64,000 nt of DNA, taken from NCBI GenBank assembly GCA_051294375.1, contig CM119265.1, positions 21,638,278-21,702,277 of the forward strand, given 5' to 3'. Every line of letters begins with the position of its first letter. The first letter of the stretch is position 1. The stretch comes from Paraspadella gotoi (Eukaryota > Chaetognatha). The position numbers were made by a program, and so were the translations under genes. Below are positions 1 through 49,334 of this stretch, piece by piece. The notes beneath the pieces were generated by a model. That model was not told the DNA's origin and did no database searches. It saw only the letters and a list, made by a program, of their open reading frames with translations.

Positions 1-38592
<38,592 letters not shown>

Positions 38593-38945
38593 AATGTGTC
38601 CGTGTGATAACAGTTATTGTAAATGATTATTTGTCCGCATGCTTAGGTTTTTTTAGACTTTCGACGTTTGTAGCTTTCTTGGGCTTTTCTTACGAGGTTA
38701 GTAGCTCCGCCTGTTAATCTCTGTTAGTTTACAACGGAAATAGTGTCGATTTTTGTGCTTTGTTTGTTATTAACTGGCTGATCGGTTTCGTCACAACCTT
38801 AAATAAAGAATAATACATAGATGTTGAAATAAATACTTCCTGCATTGATTAAATTTAAAAAATGATTCAAAGCAAACAATTCCAAAATTTATCCACAGAC
38901 AGGTTGATACATTTATATAAAAAATAAATTAAATATAAAATTAGT

Positions 38946-40460
38946 TCAACCCTTAACATTAGGGTTGGCCATAAACATGGCCATTCTGTCAGGTTTTTTG
39001 GGAGGCGAAACTGGGGTGGCCTTCGGCGTCGAAGTGTGTAGCGGAACGGACCGTCTGGGCGACGGCGTGGGCCCCGGTGACGGAGTTTCGCGATCCGTCT
39101 CCGTCTCATCGTCGTCTTCCTCGTCACCGTCCTCGTCACTTTCCTCGTCCGCGTTTCCCGATTCGTCCGCTAAATCCCAACTGACCCGATTGATTGACTT
39201 TTCAGCCTCGACGCCTCCGTCTCCGGCGCGTTTCAACGATGACGCCAGCGCCGGAGTCGAAGGCGTCGCCAGCACCGGCGCCGATGCCGCGTCTCTCATT
39301 CCTGCTGCGGAGGCGATTGGCTTACGCGGCAACGTGGAAGAAGCCGGAGGAGTAACGTCTACGCCCGGCGTAGTCGATGGCGGCGTCGTTGCTAACGTAG
39401 GAACCGATGTAGATCGCCTTTGTTCCGCCATGGATAAACCACTTTCTCTGAATTGGTTATGAAAGTTGCAAAATTACTTGTTTTAGTTCAAAATATATTT
39501 CTTCTCGATTTTTCATATTTAAACGAAGAATATCTGCGCCGGTGTCTATTAACTCAGTGAGCTTCGTTTGCTACAAATCTTTATCCACAATTCCGCCCCA
39601 ACGGCTCACCTTGCTTCCATCCCCAACGCTCGCGCCGTGTCCAGTCGAGATTCCAGCGTTGAAGGTCGCAGCGAATTTCGAAATTCCTCCGTATCCAAAT
39701 CTGCGTCTATTGCCTGGACGCTCTTGTAGGCTTCTGACAAAATCTGAACCCATACATAGGTTTACATACAGTTTGTTACCGGTCATTAGTCAATTACGGA
39801 AGAAACGCTTAAAGATCTTAAATTATTTCTTACCTCCAAAGACTTGGCGTGGAAAGCCAGTTCCACATTGACAAACTCTTTGAGAGCGGCTTTCAGATCG
39901 AGGACTTTGCGTTTTTCGAAACTGTCTATTTGCTCCTCCAGCAAGAGTTCCAATCTCGACGAGTCGACGGAGGCTTGATGAAGTCGCGATTCTGCCTGAG
40001 TGATGCCCTGTTGATCTCCCGGGTTCTTATCCTGAAGCTTTTGCAGTTGCATCAACTTCCTCAACTCCCGATCCCTGGAAGCGAAGCTAACTTTGAGGTC
40101 CTCGGCGGCGCTGCGACAGACGGCGTCGTAATCTTTCAAAGGGTGGATGACACGAGAATCCAGTCGTTGAATCTCGCAATTGCGGTAATCCTGGATGGCG
40201 GCAACGCTTTCGGAGAACTTTTTCAAAGCCTCCTTTAACGAGGAACTCATGGTCTCTGACTGAGAGAATTGCAATAATGTCAAGGCAAGATGGTCGCAAC
40301 GATCCCGCAGTCGAGCCGTCTTTCGCGCCACCCCGCCAAATGATTCAACGATCGCGCCAAAGTGACGATTGACGCCCTCGATGCGGGTTTGTAAGAATTT
40401 TGCCTGGTTCTCGCTTTCGAGAATGGCGCTGTTGTTGCGCCCTAAAACCCCAGAGAGCAT
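38946..40460 (-). CDS. CIBAR1: CBY1-interacting BAR-domain protein (FAM92 family)
   Basis: Three exons, 39834-40460, 39610-39743 and 38946-39447, give about 420 residues with closed phases. The first exon encodes a BAR-type coiled coil: RNNSAILESENQAKFLQTRI, KHFGAIVESFGG-like text, RKTARLRDRCD and SFEKRKVLDLKAALKEF. Exon 2 gives AYKSVQAIDADLDTEEFRNS, diagnostic of FAM92/CIBAR. Family members bind Chibby and curve membrane at the ciliary transition zone and basal body. Exon 3 is a Ser/Thr/Pro-rich tail with an acidic block (DEESDEDGDEEDDDETE), making this protein over 100 residues longer than vertebrate CIBAR1 as I remember it. The 3' end lies about 350 bases upstream of the DNAH6 start on the same strand. 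Confidence 0.9.
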
Positions 40461-40721
40461 GACGCCAGGGAAATTAATTTCTGAAAAATTTACAAAATTA
40501 GAAAATTAAATTGACTGAGAAAACTGACGGATGAATATCATAAGATTATTCAAATGCAACATGATTGATTCAGTACAACTATCATTAACAAACAATACAC
40601 AATAATAAGGACCCGCCGATTCGTCGTGCTTCTCAAACGCCTCCGAGAATCTTGTTCATTTTCTAAATTAAAAAAAAAACATTTAATTTACATTATAGTT
40701 TTATATAAACATAATTTTTCT

Positions 40722-41003
40722 TTAATTTTTTTTTTTTTTTTTTGACAGGTCTGAAATGGTTATTTTTTTAATTGCTAAGGACGCAACTACCTTGGTAACA
40801 GCCTCAACCAATGAGAAGAACAATATCAAGAGTATAAGCCTTCGACACTCATTTCCTCCAATCATATTGCAAAATCGAATAGAGGAGATTTGAGATTTAG
40901 TTTCAGCAGACGAATCAGAAGCCGCATTATTAATTTGTGAATCCCAATATTTTAGCCAATACGAAGGCAATTCTGGTCTCAGTAAGCCAATTGAACGTTT
41001 CAT
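40722..41003 (-). CDS. Possible small membrane protein, unrecognised
   Basis: An ATG-started 93-codon frame: MKRSIGLLRPELPSYWLKYW, a polar middle, then a hydrophobic segment (RLILLILFFSLVEAVTKVVA). A donor-like AAG|GTAGTT follows VEAVTK, so the last 23 codons, which run into a poly-T tract, may be intronic. It is not a family I know and may be chance. It lies about 260 bases upstream of CIBAR1. Confidence 0.35.
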   Translation of the reverse strand: MKRSIGLLRPELPSYWLKYWDSQINNAASDSSAETKSQISSIRFCNMIGGNECRRLILLILFFSLVEAVTKVVASLAIKKITISDLSKKKKKN

Positions 41004-42450
41004 AAATTCGTTTGACAGTCACGATTTTTGTAAAACTTTCTTGCTAACTAATTTGACTTGTTTTTGCTCAAACACTTATTTAATTATGCTATAACTTTAA
41101 GTATAATCTCGAATTTTCATAGATAAATACCTAAAAATAAAGAATACTACGAAATAAATTTTCAGTACAAACTTACTGACTCACACGGGCATGTGCTGAT
41201 TTTTGATCGATATATACGTGGAGTTTTGTTGGAGCAAGCCGGTCCAGAAATATAAAGAGAAAGGTATTTTCGGTGAGTGTTACGGGAAACAATTTTTTTG
41301 TCCTAAATATGATATTATCGGTTCTTAACTAGCTAATATTAAGTCAGGGGCAGGCAGCTTATTTATTAAATTAATGGATAATTTTTATATTGGTTATACC
41401 TATTTCCTAAAATTCAGCTCCTTGTATTTTGATGCTGGGCTCAGTACAATATGGTATTCCCCGATGTAAAACTTAACTAAAATTTTTACTTAATCTAAAA
41501 ATTCAAACTCTTTTCATACAATAATTCAATTGAAACTTTCTTTGAGATATTATACCACTTCATTGATAGAGAAGCCAGGTACTCTGGGAGTTAATAAACG
41601 AGACTGAGAGAGTCTTGATTAAAAGTTTTCAGGGACCTGCTATGTCATTAAATTGTCATTATCCTGTAAGAGTGATCGAAGACTTAAACCACCAAAGACA
41701 GAGGCATGATAGCCTATTAATTAAATGAATGGATAATTTTTACATTGGTTGGACCTATTTCATAAATAGATGTGTTAGCTTAAAATCCTCCAACCGTTCT
41801 GGTTATTGGAGCCTCTTAACTAAAATGTGTCGGGTTCAGGCCCGGTCGCCGTTTATAAGTTAGGGCCAGCTGTTTGTCCCCCCTACAGTATTATATATGT
41901 GCTTAGCGGTCAGGATTCATGTAATGCTATGTATAAAATTTGAGTATAGAGGCCGAGCCCGTTGACGCTTCAAAAATACCATATTAGATTATGACATTAC
42001 AAACATGTAAAAATACGATGTTGCGCCGATGCAATTATAAGAGCAAACATTATATAGACAAATTTATTTTTAAATAAATTATATTGTGTGAACGAGTGTA
42101 TCACACTTTTATAAATACCCGATATTTTTTAATAAGAATGGTAATAATTTAATTTCACCGTACTTCACGTTGTATCATAATTGTTCTTTTTTACAGTCAC
42201 GTGAGCAGTTATACAAGCCAATCATGCATCGTAGTTTTTCTACGCTCAAAATTGTTATTAAACAAAAACAAAAATGGGAGAATGTTCGATGATTGTTCTA
42301 TTTTTTTTAAATTAGAGTAGTTTAAATCATAACGATAGACTCATTAGTCGAAACAATGCGCAAAAATCTGTTGTCGTTCCTGCGACTGTAGGAAGAGGAT
42401 ATCGAGACTTGATTCTCGTCCCATTAAACTTCATCGACAACCGATCTGCC
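41004..42450. other. Gene-free, repeat-bearing interval
   Basis: AT-rich sequence with no convincing exon. It contains two copies of the short interspersed motif listed at 41364 and 41720. Confidence 0.6.
41364..41775 (+). repeat. Short interspersed repeat, two tandem-spaced copies
   Basis: Copies at about 41364-41415 and 41720-41772 share TTAAATTAATGGATAATTTT, ATTGGT and ACCTATTTC with few differences. A third relative is at about 54128-54175. The copies are 356 bases apart in the same orientation. Confidence 0.6.
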
Positions 42451-43647
42451 GACTAGATCAAAGTACCGCAGTACCTGAAAATGATGAGGCCTCAAAATCC
42501 AGACCATGACCAGGCATCTCTTTAATCATTCTTTCGACGGCCTGGGATATGACAATTGAATTTAGAAACGCTCAAAGAAACTTTAATATCTTATTAATTT
42601 CACTAAGGTTAAGTTGTAGTCCTGTGAAAATGCGGTTCAGTAACAATTAAGTCATCCCAACTGATAACATTATAAATAGATCAGCTTCAAAATTGAGAGC
42701 ACGGCGGGTTTAAAAATTCGGGGAGAGTCATCTCCTGTTTCTCTTCCATCACGGATTTCCAGCAATTTTTCAACAGCAAATTCTCGGATGGTTTTTATCG
42801 TCAGAAGCTGCCAACGTAACAGTAGGTTTTCTGGCATGAACAAAATAGCTTTTTACGATATGGTTGAAACAATTTCCCTAATAGCGTTTGGCAGCAACTT
42901 TAAAAACTGAATTTATGGAAAAAATATGAAAAGGGGCTTTTAGGATTGATGGAGCCGCCGCTTTGATTTTAAACAAAATTTTGATCAATATTTCGAGACA
43001 TTATATAAAAAGAACCAATTTTGTCACTAGGGAAAACCAGCCTTTGCAGTCAGATCAGTTTTTCTACAATGTCATCAAAAAATCCAAGTCGAATTGCCGT
43101 TGTTAACCAACGTGCTTGTGCAAATGGGGCCAGGAGTGAGACTTTTTAATTCTACCAAACGAAGCAAGCGAATAGATTTAAAAGATAGAAAATTTTTTGG
43201 TCATGGAGAGATCGTCTGACAAACATTATGGCGTATAAAAATGTCTTCACCACTAAAATAGGGAAAAACTTTTTTTCCACTCTCAATTTTTCTACTTTCG
43301 GCCAAAACGTGTCCGATTTCTCCTTTAACGTCGCCTCCTTCCCGCGGAAGTTTCACCAATTTCCTTCGCGATAAGGTGACGAGAGCAATTCCATTAGTGT
43401 GCAACATGCACACTGACCATAAGCATCGGCGTCCTAGAAGTTTTTCTAAACTGGCGAAGACCCTCCGTGATGGCCAGTATTTACGGCGGTTGAATCCCTC
43501 CAATTACTCTGTATTGAATAAAATGTTTAGGAATTCAATTATATTTAAATTTAGTTCCAAAAACGTCAACTTATTGACAACGATCATGACGGTTTTCAGA
43601 CCAAGAATTATTATTTGAAGAAACAGAGTTGAAACGTATATAACATT

Positions 43648-43679
<32 letters not shown>

Positions 43680-43957
43680 TATGAGTGTTGCGTGTTTGTT
43701 TTGTCGGTGACTTTATCACAAAATCATTACCAACCAATCATCATTTTCTATTTTTCACTGCATGTCACTTATATTGCTAATTTTATGATGATTCCAGAAT
43801 TAAGAAATATTTTTTTATGTAAACATATAAACATCAAAACTTACTTGATGTCGTCTGTTAGATTTTTCTCATTTAGGAATTCAAACAAAGCTTTCGTAGT
43901 TGGCGCTGCTTTTTCCCTCGGAGTGAGGTGAGTCAAATACTCGCCCGTCGGGATCAT
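42450..43957 (-). pseudogene. Decayed copy of a TE-like multicopy gene family
   Basis: Minus-strand fragments in order: MIPTGEYLTHLTPREKAAPT...LTDDIK (43845-43957), FASLEKLLGRRCLWSVCMLH followed by TNGIALVTLSRR (about 43330-43480), RWQLLTIKTIREFAVEKLLE and IRDGRETGDDSPRIFKPAV (about 42700-42830), WDDLIVTEPHFHR (about 42620-42660), and AVERMIKEMPGHGLDF (about 42490-42545). These match, in order, text I remember from large 'uncharacterised' protein families expanded in many invertebrate genomes, which carry LHTNELPLRHLI in place of LHTNGIALVTLS. Stops, frame changes and a missing N-terminal half indicate decay. The splice-like donor after DDIK could be chance. Transposon origin is inferred from copy number in other genomes. 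Confidence 0.55.
43650..43679. repeat. GA dinucleotide microsatellite
   Basis: About 30 bases of GA on the plus strand, inside the gap between fragments of the decayed TE-like gene. Confidence 0.9.
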
Positions 43958-44035
43958 CGTTTATGACACAATATCTCCTTTCTCCTTATTCGTTTTCTTC
44001 CATTTCCCTTGATCATCTTCACCATCTTCAGCGTT

Positions 44036-45130
44036 TCAACTTCCTTGCCGTTCGAAAAATAAGCCTTCGACATTGCTATTTGTCTCTTCGCTTTGAAGTT
44101 CCTTTCGCATTCGCCTCCCGAGCCGCCGAGACCTTGTGACGGTCGATGGCCTCTGACTGATTTGTCTTCCGTGACGATCCCGTACATCGATAAAAACCGC
44201 CGTGGCGAATAGCGGCACAATACGGTCAGATGCCACGGCCACCGGTCTGCTCCCGAGCTAGAATTGTCAAGGTGACGTAGGTTCTCTGCCAATGAATTTA
44301 AAAATAAACTTTTTAATTACAGACGAAAGTTATGAATAAATAAGGAAACTAATATATAATAACTGATAAATTATAATAATAAAAATGATAAAAGTTTTAA
44401 GTTTAATTATGAAACAAAAATGTTATATATATATAATAAGCTTATAAAATTCAGGGACTTAAATAAAAAAATACCTTCTTGTAAGATTATCTCCTTCACA
44501 GGACAAATTTTCAGAATCACAAGGTTCCTGAACTTCAATAAAAAACGGGGAGGGGCACATCGTATTTCTGTTTCAATGAGACGGCGGAAATATTTGGTGT
44601 TATCTCGGGTTGAAGTCGTTCTTTTTTCCTATTCAATAAAATACCTGATGATAGAAATGTTTTAATTTATGAAACAAATATTTGGTTACCTCTATTGCCG
44701 TTGATTTCTATTTCAAGTGTTTTAGTTGTTTTCCGATCCAGTAACCAATAGCCATTTTCCCTAGCACTTGCAGTTTTGTTTCGTTGGTCGTAGATAAAGC
44801 TGAGTTCGATCAATGGAATTTTAGTTCACCTTTTTTGCACATGGCAATAAACGATGCGCGCTGCCATTCACAATCCCATCGCATCCCGACTCGGAGCAAC
44901 CCCAGTGATCGGCATCTTGCACGTTTAAAATGTCAAAGAGTTTTGTCGAGACGATCGGCAAAGTTATGAGAGCGCGCACCAGTTGCGACCGATGAATTTG
45001 CGTAAGAAGTATTCCACTCACGTTTTATTCTACTGTGATGCTGTCCAAAGTTTGCAATCGGAGAGAGGAATTGGCTCGCCTTGTAACGTTACAAATGTTT
45101 CGCCACAGATTTAAAAAACGCCGTGTTTTA
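44036..45130 (-). other. Unresolved coding-looking segments, possible gene
   Basis: Minus-strand pieces look coding but do not join. One is ADHWGCSESGCDGIVNGSAH (about 44830-44910). Another is FIYDQRNKTASARENGYWLL followed by DRKTTKTLEIEINGNRG and, after a phase-matched intron, QPEITPNISAVSLKQKYDV (44500-44780). This second piece meets a T6 run, where the frame must shift by one to continue as VQEPCDSENLSCEGDNL. A further one is ATAVFIDVRDRHGRQISQR (about 44130-44200). The Cys and N-glycosylation-like motifs suggest an extracellular protein. I do not recognise it. Either the region holds a gene with assembly indels or it is a pseudogene. Confidence 0.3.
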
Positions 45131-45900
45131 AGACTTCCCTTCCAGCTGAATATAAACAAAAGAATGTTAGACCTTTCTGTCTATCATCCGAAAATGTTTT
45201 AAACTCAAGACAAATAACTTAAACAGCACAATACCTTTTAAATTATTAGCGTGACAACATTACATCGCAAGAGTTGGCAGTTGCGAAGGATTCAGTGGTT
45301 TTGAACTGCCAAGAACTTCATCCTCCTGACTACGAGTTAAAACTTTTTGTATTTAGGCATTTTAAAAAACTATTCTAGTTCTATAACTACTACTATTTCT
45401 AAATAAAAAAATTAACAAAAGCTATTCGAAAAGTTCCTTAGTAACCATTAAACAATTGAGAACGAAATGTTAACCCGAAAAAAACCGAACGCTGATTGGT
45501 CAGTTAATCGTGAGTCGTTGTGTTGGATTAATTTTTTTATTTTGCTGATGACGTGATTTTTTTAACTTAATGAGTTAAGCGCGATTTTCATCCGCGAAAA
45601 CAAAATAATCCCACAATTTAGCCCCAAAAAGTGATTTTGAAGATGATAATTTTGGAAAAAGACATTTGATTTAAGCGAAGGAAAACATATTTCAATATTT
45701 TATTTTTGTTCGATCAACGAAATAAAAAAAAAGAGCTTAATATGCTCCGCCTATTGTGTATAGTCCAGACGAGCATCTATAACTCAGATGCTGTTTTTTC
45801 ATAATGATTTTTTTGTCTACAAAAAAATCAGGTTAATGATTGAATACTGAAAAGATTAATCTTTTTATTATTTTTAAATAGGTCACGACACCTATCCAAC

Positions 45901-48156
45901 ATGGGCCAAGGAGGGAAGATTAAAAATGCAAATGGAGAAAGCTACTACTCGAAAAATAAGAAAAAGTCCAAGAAATCTAAAAAAAATGAGGAGGAAAAGA
46001 AAGTCCACAAGACAAGCAACTTAAAATGGTTCTTCTTTGCTCTAATTGTTGGATTTTTAGCAGTCGCTGGGGCTCTCTTCTATATTCAGGGAGGGGTTTC
46101 ATTGCACAAAGACTATTATGAATTAGCAAAACGATCTATGGGGCTTCATTCAGATAAGAAAATTCTGAATGAGGCCACTGAAAAATTTTCGGAGGAAGAT
46201 CCTGTAGAGGAATTGCGGTTGAAAAAAGTTCAAATAGATGACATTGACATCAGTCAAGAAGCTGAAATAAAATATGAAAACATCGACAGTACTGAATATA
46301 CTTTCCAAAATGAAAATAAAGATATCCCAGAAACCGAAAAAAATACAAAAGAACCTGATAACATTACCACTGCAGATAGTTGGACTCGCGACTACGGAGA
46401 TCCCAAGGATAGTTATGATGAAAGTGAGGAAACTACAGAAAAAATTGAAATGACTGATAAAATCAACAACCAACCTAAACTTGAAAAAATCGATGAAGAA
46501 ACAAATTTTGATTCTTCACAAAGGGAAACTGGAGATGAATTAGCCGAAAGTATTAAGGAGTCTGAAGAATCTTCTGGAATTCAACCTCCTGAAAATAAAA
46601 TACCGAATGTAGTAAATGTAGAGGGCGAAGGAAAAATGGAAAAGGAACAAAACATCCCACCAACAAATGAAAATGAAAAACAATTCAAAAATGATTACGA
46701 AGATAAAATTTTGTTTTCTGATATGAAGGAGGAAAAGTTACAGGCGATGCTATCAGAAGATGCGCAACTCGTTGATTCATTAAGTAATTTAGGCATAGAT
46801 CCAACAAATATTTTTCTGGTAGATGGTGTTGCCGATGATGGAAGTCAAAATAACAAGAATATAAATAAAGAAAATTTAAATAAAGAATCAGATGATATTG
46901 ATTTACATGATGATAATTTAAATATGGATGATAATGTAGATGAGATAGGAACAATAAAAGAAGTTTTTGAACAGCCTAAAAAAGATAACAATGAACCTGA
47001 ATTTACAAATGAAAATGAAGAAAAATTAACACCAAAACTTGATGAAGACCCTTTGATTTTAGACGCACTGAGAGATTTAGAGATTGATGCCACTAAGATT
47101 TCTTTCGTAAATGGAGTCAGCGAAGGCAAAATTGACAATGAAATTATTAATGATGAACAAGTGCGCGACGATCAAAATGTGTTTATTGAGCCTTTAGAAG
47201 AAGAATTAATTAAAGATGGAGAGCAAAAAATTAACGTAATTAAAAACGAAAATGAAGATTTAGAAATGGTTTCAAATGTAGAAGATTATACTGAAAGTAC
47301 TGAAAAAGCATTTCAATTTCTTTCACCCTCATTAGAAGTAGAAGAAAAAAATAAAGAACGTGAAGATGTTGAGATAAAAGAGCTAAATGAATTTAATGTA
47401 CTTCATACAGAAACCAATTTTGTAAATGAAATTGAAAAAGATAACATAGAGCGTGAGATTGAAGAGTTGGAAACAATGTCTGACATTGAAGATTATCATA
47501 TTGCTGATGATACAGAAAGATCGCAATTTTTTTCATCCGATAGAGAAATTGAAATAGATGAAAAAGAAATCAGTAATCTTGAATATGAATTTGACAAACA
47601 AAGTGCAGATGCAGAAAATGCAGATAAACTGGATCAAGAAGTAAATGAACATTATGAAAAAACCAGTTTCGGAGACCAAGGCGAACTCATAGCAGAGGAT
47701 GCTAAAGAAGTCCATGAAAGTGAAGAGAGCGCTAAGAATGAAGTATATATTGAAGAAAAGTCATTGGAATCACACCAAGAACTAATAAAGGAAAAGTTTT
47801 CAGTTGTCCACGATGAAAATGATCAGGATCAGTTCTCTCATGAAAATCTCATATATGAAAACAATGATGTGTCTGATGAATGCCCACGAAAAAAGAATAG
47901 TAATAGCCAAAAAACTGAATCAAAACAAGAAGAAAGTGATGATAATCCAGGTCTTTCAAAAGATGAAGTTTTACCAGAATCACTAGATGAATACAAAGAT
48001 TCAAAAGAATGCGCCAAAAGAAAAGTGAATAATGATCAAGAAACTGATACAAACAGTCAATTAAATTCTGATGAGGAATTAGCTGGAAACATGTTGCCGG
48101 AAGCAAATGATGTGCCGCCTTCATGGGAAGATATTGCAAATGGACACTTTGATTGA
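45901..48156 (+). CDS. Acidic single-pass membrane protein, intronless, ASPH/junctate-like N-terminus
   Basis: A 751-residue single-exon ORF. Residues 1-40 are Lys-rich (SKNKKKSKKSKKNEEEKK), residues about 44-64 form one transmembrane helix (KWFFFALIVGFLAVAGALFY), and the remaining ~680 residues are strongly acidic and Asn/Glu/Asp-rich. A short basic cytosolic tail, one membrane helix and a long acidic luminal domain is the layout of junctate/aspartyl-beta-hydroxylase N-terminal forms, which bind Ca2+ in the ER/SR lumen. There is no TPR or hydroxylase domain, so the similarity is architectural only. Two internal repeat pairs are visible (see findings). Codons are more AT-rich than in the neighbouring genes. 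Confidence 0.85.
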   Translation: MGQGGKIKNANGESYYSKNKKKSKKSKKNEEEKKVHKTSNLKWFFFALIVGFLAVAGALFYIQGGVSLHKDYYELAKRSMGLHSDKKILNEATEKFSEEDPVEELRLKKVQIDDIDISQEAEIKYENIDSTEYTFQNENKDIPETEKNTKEPDNITTADSWTRDYGDPKDSYDESEETTEKIEMTDKINNQPKLEKIDEETNFDSSQRETGDELAESIKESEESSGIQPPENKIPNVVNVEGEGKMEKEQNIPPTNENEKQFKNDYEDKILFSDMKEEKLQAMLSEDAQLVDSLSNLGIDPTNIFLVDGVADDGSQNNKNINKENLNKESDDIDLHDDNLNMDDNVDEIGTIKEVFEQPKKDNNEPEFTNENEEKLTPKLDEDPLILDALRDLEIDATKISFVNGVSEGKIDNEIINDEQVRDDQNVFIEPLEEELIKDGEQKINVIKNENEDLEMVSNVEDYTESTEKAFQFLSPSLEVEEKNKEREDVEIKELNEFNVLHTETNFVNEIEKDNIEREIEELETMSDIEDYHIADDTERSQFFSSDREIEIDEKEISNLEYEFDKQSADAENADKLDQEVNEHYEKTSFGDQGELIAEDAKEVHESEESAKNEVYIEEKSLESHQELIKEKFSVVHDENDQDQFSHENLIYENNDVSDECPRKKNSNSQKTESKQEESDDNPGLSKDEVLPESLDEYKDSKECAKRKVNNDQETDTNSQLNSDEELAGNMLPEANDVPPSWEDIANGHFD

Positions 48157-49334
48157 TTTCATCAAACAATTGTTTTCATTTTTTTTTATTAGTTTGATCG
48201 CGTTTTTGGATTAGTTTGATCTCGGGTGTTATTCTCAATCATGTACCGTTGTTCTTTTTTTTTAAATGTAGATAGTCATTTTTTTTCATTACTGTTACAT
48301 CATAATATATTTATAATTATGTGAAAATTAAACCAGCAAGGTTCATTAGTTTATATTCTAAAGCAAACAAATCATAAAATAATTTTTTCAATGCTGGTTA
48401 CACAATTTTTTAGTTGCACGGCGAGTACTCGCGGAGCAACTCAATAAGTCACTTTTCAGTCGGTTGTTATGTCTGTCGGTTGGTATACATTAAAAATCCT
48501 TATAACTCAATTTAGTTCATATTTGGAAGCTAAGGTAACATAAAACCTTTAACTTACATTTGTATCATACTTGTGCAGTCACACCTTAAAAATCAGTCAC
48601 ATAACTTAAAATTCAATGCAGTTTAACTGACCACGCAAAACTACTGTCACATAATCACAAAGTAAATGAAGCATATATTGCGTAATATTTGGTTATTTTA
48701 GTGGAAACTTTGCAGTTAAGTTATCAACAATTTGATATTTGTTACATAGTTTTATAGTTATACGATAGTCACAAGATAATGATCACTTGGAAATACACAT
48801 GAAAAGAAAGTCTTGTTCTTGTTTTATAAATTGAGGATAAATTATAGACTAAAGTTTGATATTTTTTCTTCCTAACAATATTTGTTAATCTCTGTCAAAA
48901 AACTTTTACGCTTTCTCTTTTCAATTTTTTTTTCTCTAGTCAAAACAATTATTTTTTTATTGTTTGTCAATAAATTCTAATGCTAATTATTACTGCTGAT
49001 TTTCATTCCAACGGTTAACGTTGATAACTGCACAAAAATCATATAAAAAATTTAAGCACTTAAATACACAGAACATTTTATTTTTTAACTTTTTTGGCCA
49101 TAATTTCTTAAATTACACTTCCCACTAAAGTATATTTTAAGAAAAAATTTTCAAAAAAAAATGTTTGTTAAACAAATATAAGCATGTAAATTGTGCAAAA
49201 GTTGTTCATGTCAGAAATGAAAAGTCATTAAAGACATCCATGAAAAAGCTCAAACATTTCAAATTATTTACGATTTATGTGTGGGCCCTGAAATCTTCTC
49301 AATTCCTGCTTCCTTTCTTTCCTTCTCTGAAGCA
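48157..49334. other. Convergent intergenic region
   Basis: AT-rich sequence between the 3' ends of the acidic membrane protein (plus) and the coiled-coil protein (minus). Repeat copy C begins at 48413. No gene is seen. Confidence 0.7.
48413..48700 (-). repeat. MITE-like interspersed repeat, copy C
   Basis: Starts with the 28-base palindromic terminus (48413-48440) that ends copy A, in the opposite orientation with two differences, followed by CAATAAGTCACTTTTCAGTCGG. The far end is not identifiable by eye, so the right limit is approximate and the copy may be truncated. Confidence 0.55.

Noticed and set aside
38965-39458. A 165-codon plus-strand frame opposite CIBAR1 exon 3
   Set aside because: Antisense shadow of the Ser/Thr/Pro-rich tail exon, which joins CIBAR1 in phase.
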